NCBI GenBank assembly: GCA_900544825.1
Contig: UQWP01000108.1
Location: forward strand, 1 to 7,150
DNA: 7,150 nucleotides
Direction of reading: 5' to 3'
Source: an uncultured Prevotella sp.
GTDB lineage: Bacteria > Bacteroidota > Bacteroidia > Bacteroidales > Bacteroidaceae
The notes beneath the pieces are model-generated. The model was not told the DNA's origin and did no database searches. It saw nothing but the letters and a program-made list of their open reading frames with translations. The position numbers and the translations under genes were made by a program. Positions 5,161-7,150 of the stretch are shown piece after piece. Each line of letters starts with the position of its first letter. The stretch's first letter is position 1.

Positions 5161-6312
5161 TTGAAACTCTCGGTTATCATAGTAAGCTATAATGTGAAGT
5201 ATTATCTCGACCAATGCATCCGTTCGGTGCTTCGTGCCTTCGAAGTGATGCAGGGGGATGATGCTTCATCTTCTTCATCTTCCTCCGGAAAGAAGGTTGT
5301 GGCAGAGATCATCGTGGTGGATAATCATTCTTCCGATGGATCGCTGGAGTATCTGCAGCGCCGCTATCCCCGTGAAGCATATCCGATGGTGCGGTTTGTG
5401 GGCAGCAATCACAATCTGGGTTTTGCCCGAGCCAACAATATCGCCATCCGTCAGAGTGAGGCGGAGTATGTTCTCCTTCTGAATCCTGATACCATCGTGG
5501 GCGAGCTGGTACTGAGCGAATGCATCCGCTTTATGGATGCCCATCTCGATGCAGGAGCGGCAGGCGTGAGGATGCTGAATGCGGATGGCAGATGGGCAAG
5601 GGAGAGTAGGAGAGGATTGCCTACGCCGATGGTTTCCTTCTTCAAGATGCTGGGATTCTGCAACCGATGGCCCAAGCATCCACTGTTCGGGCGCTATTAT
5701 ATGGGATTCCTGCCCTGGGATCAGCCGAACAGGATAGAGGTGGTGAGTGGCGCCTTCTGTATGTTGCGTCGTGAAGCCCTGGATCGGGTGGGACTGTTAG
5801 ATGAGGATTTCTTCATGTATGGTGAGGATATCGACCTTTCCTATCGCATATTGAAGGGCGGTTATCATAACTATTTCCTGCCTCTGGATATCCTGCATTA
5901 TAAGGGTGAGAGTACGCAGAAATCCAGTTTCCGCTATGTGCATGTCTTTTATGAGGCGATGCTCATCTTCTTCCGCAAGCATTATGCAGGTATGTCGCTA
6001 CTCTTGAGTCTTCCTATCCGGACTGCCATCTATGCCAGTGCTTCCGTAGCGCTGGTCAAGATGCTGATGGCGAGAATGAGGAAGAGTCTGGGTTTCTTTA
6101 CGCCTTCTGTGGTGGATGAATCGGAGTATCTGCTGTTTGATGCGGACAAGATGAGTTACGGGGAGATTCTGCATCAGCTTTCGCTTCGGGCGGATGAGCC
6201 TGACAAGCTGGCTATCTATACCCGAGAGATCGGGAAGGTGATAACGGAAGGGGATGTGATGGATATGGATGAAATGCATAATATATATAAGGTACGCGCG
6301 TACATTATATAA
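5161..6312 (+). CDS. Family 2 glycosyltransferase with C-terminal hydrophobic segment and extra domain
   Basis: A 383-residue enzyme that probably transfers a sugar from a nucleotide-sugar donor during cell-surface polysaccharide synthesis; donor and acceptor are unknown. GT-A fold signatures: SVIIVSYNVKYYLDQCIRSV (4-23), EIIVVDNHSSDGS (49-61), NLGFARANNIAI (85-96), the metal-binding-type LLLNPDT (105-111), VVSGAFCMLRREAL (194-207), FFMYGEDIDLSYRI (217-230) and LHYKGESTQKSS (245-256). Residues about 276-305 are hydrophobic (membrane association), followed by a ~70-residue tail (YLLFDADKMSYGEILHQL ...). The start must be TTG at 5161: a stop codon lies at 5155-5157 in frame and the first ATG (residue 30) would delete the nucleotide-binding strand. 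A run of seven serines (36-42) interrupts the usual loop before strand 2. The coding sequence ends inside a palindrome. Confidence 0.92.
   Translation: MKLSVIIVSYNVKYYLDQCIRSVLRAFEVMQGDDASSSSSSSGKKVVAEIIVVDNHSSDGSLEYLQRRYPREAYPMVRFVGSNHNLGFARANNIAIRQSEAEYVLLLNPDTIVGELVLSECIRFMDAHLDAGAAGVRMLNADGRWARESRRGLPTPMVSFFKMLGFCNRWPKHPLFGRYYMGFLPWDQPNRIEVVSGAFCMLRREALDRVGLLDEDFFMYGEDIDLSYRILKGGYHNYFLPLDILHYKGESTQKSSFRYVHVFYEAMLIFFRKHYAGMSLLLSLPIRTAIYASASVALVKMLMARMRKSLGFFTPSVVDESEYLLFDADKMSYGEILHQLSLRADEPDKLAIYTREIGKVITEGDVMDMDEMHNIYKVRAYII
6284..6311. repeat. 28-bp near-perfect palindrome across the glycosyltransferase stop codon
   Basis: The core GTACGCGCGTAC (6292-6303) is a perfect 12-bp palindrome. 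After one mismatched pair (G6291/A6304) the arms TATATAA (6284-6290) and TTATATA (6305-6311) are again perfectly complementary. As RNA it would be a stem with a GCGC loop. There is no T-tract after it, so it does not look like a standard intrinsic terminator; it could be an operator or an mRNA-end structure. Confidence 0.6.
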
Positions 6313-6377
6313 TAGGTGCTCATATCATAGTAGGTAGATGAGGAAATATAATAGGAAAATATTTATTTTGGAGGAAT

Positions 6378-6887
6378 ATGGAAGATAAGAAGATTCGTTT
6401 ACGGGCTTTGGAGCCGGAAGATCTGGATTTTCTCTATGAAATGGAGAATGATGAGAGCCTCTGGGAGGTGGGGTGCACCAATGTGCCGTACTCCCGACAG
6501 GTGTTGCTCGACTATATTACTACGGCTACGGCTGATATCTATACCGACAAACAGGTGCGCCTGATTGTAGAAAACGAGCTGCAGGAAGCGGTAGGTATCA
6601 TCGATCTGATGAATTTCGACCCCCGTCATCAGCGTGCTGAGCTGGGAATTGTTATTAAAAAGGAACATCAGCATCAGGGTTTGGCACAGTTGGCTATCCG
6701 CCTTTTGATGCAATATGCATCAAATGTGCTGCATTTGCATCAGATTTATGCCATTGTAGCGGAAAGTAACCAAAATGCCGTGAAAATGCTTGAAGTAATT
6801 GGCTTTCAGGGGGATAAAATACTGAAAGAATGGTTGAAAACGGGCAGCGGGTATGAGGACGCATATTTTTTTCAATCTTTTTTGTAA
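6378..6887 (+). CDS. GNAT family N-acetyltransferase (RimJ/RimL/SpeG-like)
   Basis: A 169-residue cytoplasmic acetyltransferase that would move an acetyl group from acetyl-CoA to an amine; the substrate (protein N terminus, polyamine or other small amine) is unknown. The start IRLRALEPEDLDFLYEMENDE (6-26) is the typical Acetyltransf_3 opening. RAELGIVIKKEHQHQGLAQLAI (86-107) carries strand 4 and the acetyl-CoA pyrophosphate loop (Q-x-x-G-x-A type, residues 97-103). YAIVAESNQNAVKMLEVIGF (124-143) is the usual strand-5/helix motif with two asparagines. Length is normal. The ATG is preceded by GGAGG only 3 nt upstream, a purine run unusual for this phylum and rather close for a real ribosome site. 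It starts 65 nt after the glycosyltransferase, with no clear promoter, and its stop is 16 nt before the tRNA-Asp promoter. Confidence 0.9.
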   Translation: MEDKKIRLRALEPEDLDFLYEMENDESLWEVGCTNVPYSRQVLLDYITTATADIYTDKQVRLIVENELQEAVGIIDLMNFDPRHQRAELGIVIKKEHQHQGLAQLAIRLLMQYASNVLHLHQIYAIVAESNQNAVKMLEVIGFQGDKILKEWLKTGSGYEDAYFFQSFL

Positions 6888-6897
6888 AAATATAGCG

Positions 6898-6963
6898 GAA
6901 AAATTTGGTGGAATCAAAAAAATATAGTACCTTTGCACTCGCAAATGAGAAATGCGCTATAAG
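6898..6963 (+). repeat. Promoter/leader repeat, copy 2
   Basis: Second copy of the block described at 60-127, here in plus orientation upstream of tRNA-Asp. It shares 23 identical bases (6898-6920), differs at four bases (6921-6924), and is then identical for 20 bases (6925-6944) with looser similarity to about 6963. Confidence 0.8.
6904..6935 (+). promoter_or_regulatory. Bacteroidota -33/-7 promoter of tRNA-Asp
   Basis: TTTG (6904-6907), a 20-nt spacer and TACCTTTG (6928-6935) match the consensus exactly. The transcription start is inferred near 6941, giving a ~45 nt 5' leader before the tRNA. It is independent of the upstream GNAT gene, whose stop is at 6885-6887. Confidence 0.88.
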
Positions 6964-6986
6964 CGGTTAAGTTAATATCTTAATTT

Positions 6987-7060
6987 GGTGCGTTAGTTCA
7001 GTTGGTTAGAATGCCTGCCTGTCACGCAGGAGGTCACGAGTTCGAGTCTCGTACGCACCG
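6987..7060 (+). tRNA. tRNA-Asp (anticodon GUC)
   Basis: The acceptor strands GGTGCGT (6987-6993) and ACGCACC (7053-7059) pair in all seven positions, with discriminator G at 7060. The anticodon arm is CCTGC-CTGTCAC-GCAGG with GTC in the loop, decoding aspartate codons. The T arm contains TTCGAGT between ACGAG and CTCGT. CCA is not encoded. A strong promoter lies upstream and an intrinsic terminator immediately downstream, so it is probably a single-gene transcription unit. Confidence 0.97.
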
Positions 7061-7063
7061 CTG

Positions 7064-7105
7064 AAACCTTCGGGAAGTGATTCTCGAAGGTTTTTGTTTT
7101 TGTTT
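7064..7105 (+). terminator. Intrinsic terminator of tRNA-Asp
   Basis: AAACCTTCG (7064-7072) pairs with CGAAGGTTT (7085-7093). The stem extends by one G-U and three more pairs (7073-7076 with 7081-7084), giving 13 bp closed by a GTGA tetraloop at 7077-7080. A T-rich tract (7091-7105, interrupted by two G) follows. This is a textbook rho-independent terminator. Confidence 0.92.
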
Positions 7106-7114
7106 GACTAGCAT

Positions 7115-7150
7115 GTGTGTTGTCTAATGGGTGCAAGTCCCTAACGAGCC
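7115..7150 (+). mobile_element. Possible 5' end of a group II intron (truncated by window edge)
   Basis: GTGTG at 7115-7119 matches the group II intron 5' consensus GUGYG. Fifteen bases in, GGGTGCAAGTCCC (7129-7141) resembles the GGGUGAAAGUCCC / GGGUGAGAGUCCC element that lies near the 5' end of domain I in many bacterial group II introns. It lies 21 nt beyond the base of the tRNA-Asp terminator stem, and class C group II introns are known to insert just downstream of terminators. Only 36 nt are visible, so neither the ribozyme core nor the reverse transcriptase can be seen. It could be a chance resemblance. Confidence 0.42.

Noticed and set aside
5275..5679. 134-codon minus-strand frame opposite the glycosyltransferase
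   Set aside because: No domain or start context; it is explained by codon bias of the plus-strand gene.
6364..6370. Possible -7 box TATTTTG before the GNAT gene
   Set aside because: One base short of TAnnTTTG and so close to the ATG that transcription would start at or after the start codon.
6967..6983. Small inverted repeat TTAAG / CTTAA in the tRNA-Asp leader
   Set aside because: Only 5 bp with a 7-nt loop in AT-rich DNA; expected by chance.
1..7150. CRISPR array, toxin-antitoxin, restriction or phage-defence genes
   Set aside because: No spaced repeats and no such domains were found; the genes are housekeeping and envelope functions.

Overview
The window looks like chromosomal DNA of a Bacteroidota member, most likely Bacteroidales and probably Prevotella/Segatella-like. 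Four things point there: several promoters fit the Bacteroidota -33 TTTG / -7 TAnnTTTG consensus with 19-20 nt spacing; most starts lack a Shine-Dalgarno sequence and follow A-rich leaders; a short-form CstA is present; and a recR / small membrane protein / family 2 glycosyltransferase / GNAT gene series is present. The assignment below family level rests on my recollection of similar sequences, not on a search.

Layout: transcription diverges from about position 1920. Leftward, one gene encodes a secreted GHL10-type glycoside-hydrolase-like protein, followed on the same strand by tRNA-Lys(CUU), which is cut by the window edge. The hydrolase reading frame has no stop before the tRNA. Its last ~35 codons run through the tRNA-Lys promoter, and it ends on a TAG inside the tRNA gene. 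Rightward lies a tight series: cstA (carbon-starvation family transporter), a small outer-membrane beta-barrel protein, recR (recombination repair), a four-helix membrane protein and a family 2 glycosyltransferase with a forced TTG start. A GNAT acetyltransferase, tRNA-Asp(GUC) and a strong intrinsic terminator follow. The spacings are 2, 4, 6 and 40 nt, then 65 nt, so the first four or five genes are probably one operon from the promoter at 1921-1952.

Functionally this is mostly housekeeping and envelope content: nutrient uptake, DNA repair, cell-surface glycan synthesis and tRNAs. The genes do not form an obvious single pathway, and I see no convincing new defence or mobile system. The best second-look items are regulatory or structural. 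The two tRNA genes at opposite ends share an almost identical ~65 nt promoter/leader block in inverted orientation. The hydrolase and cstA are driven by divergent promoters with overlapping -33 elements. A 28 bp near-perfect palindrome spans the glycosyltransferase stop codon. The last 36 bases, just after the tRNA-Asp terminator, look like the 5' end of a group II intron. There is no gene-free stretch longer than 300 bases.
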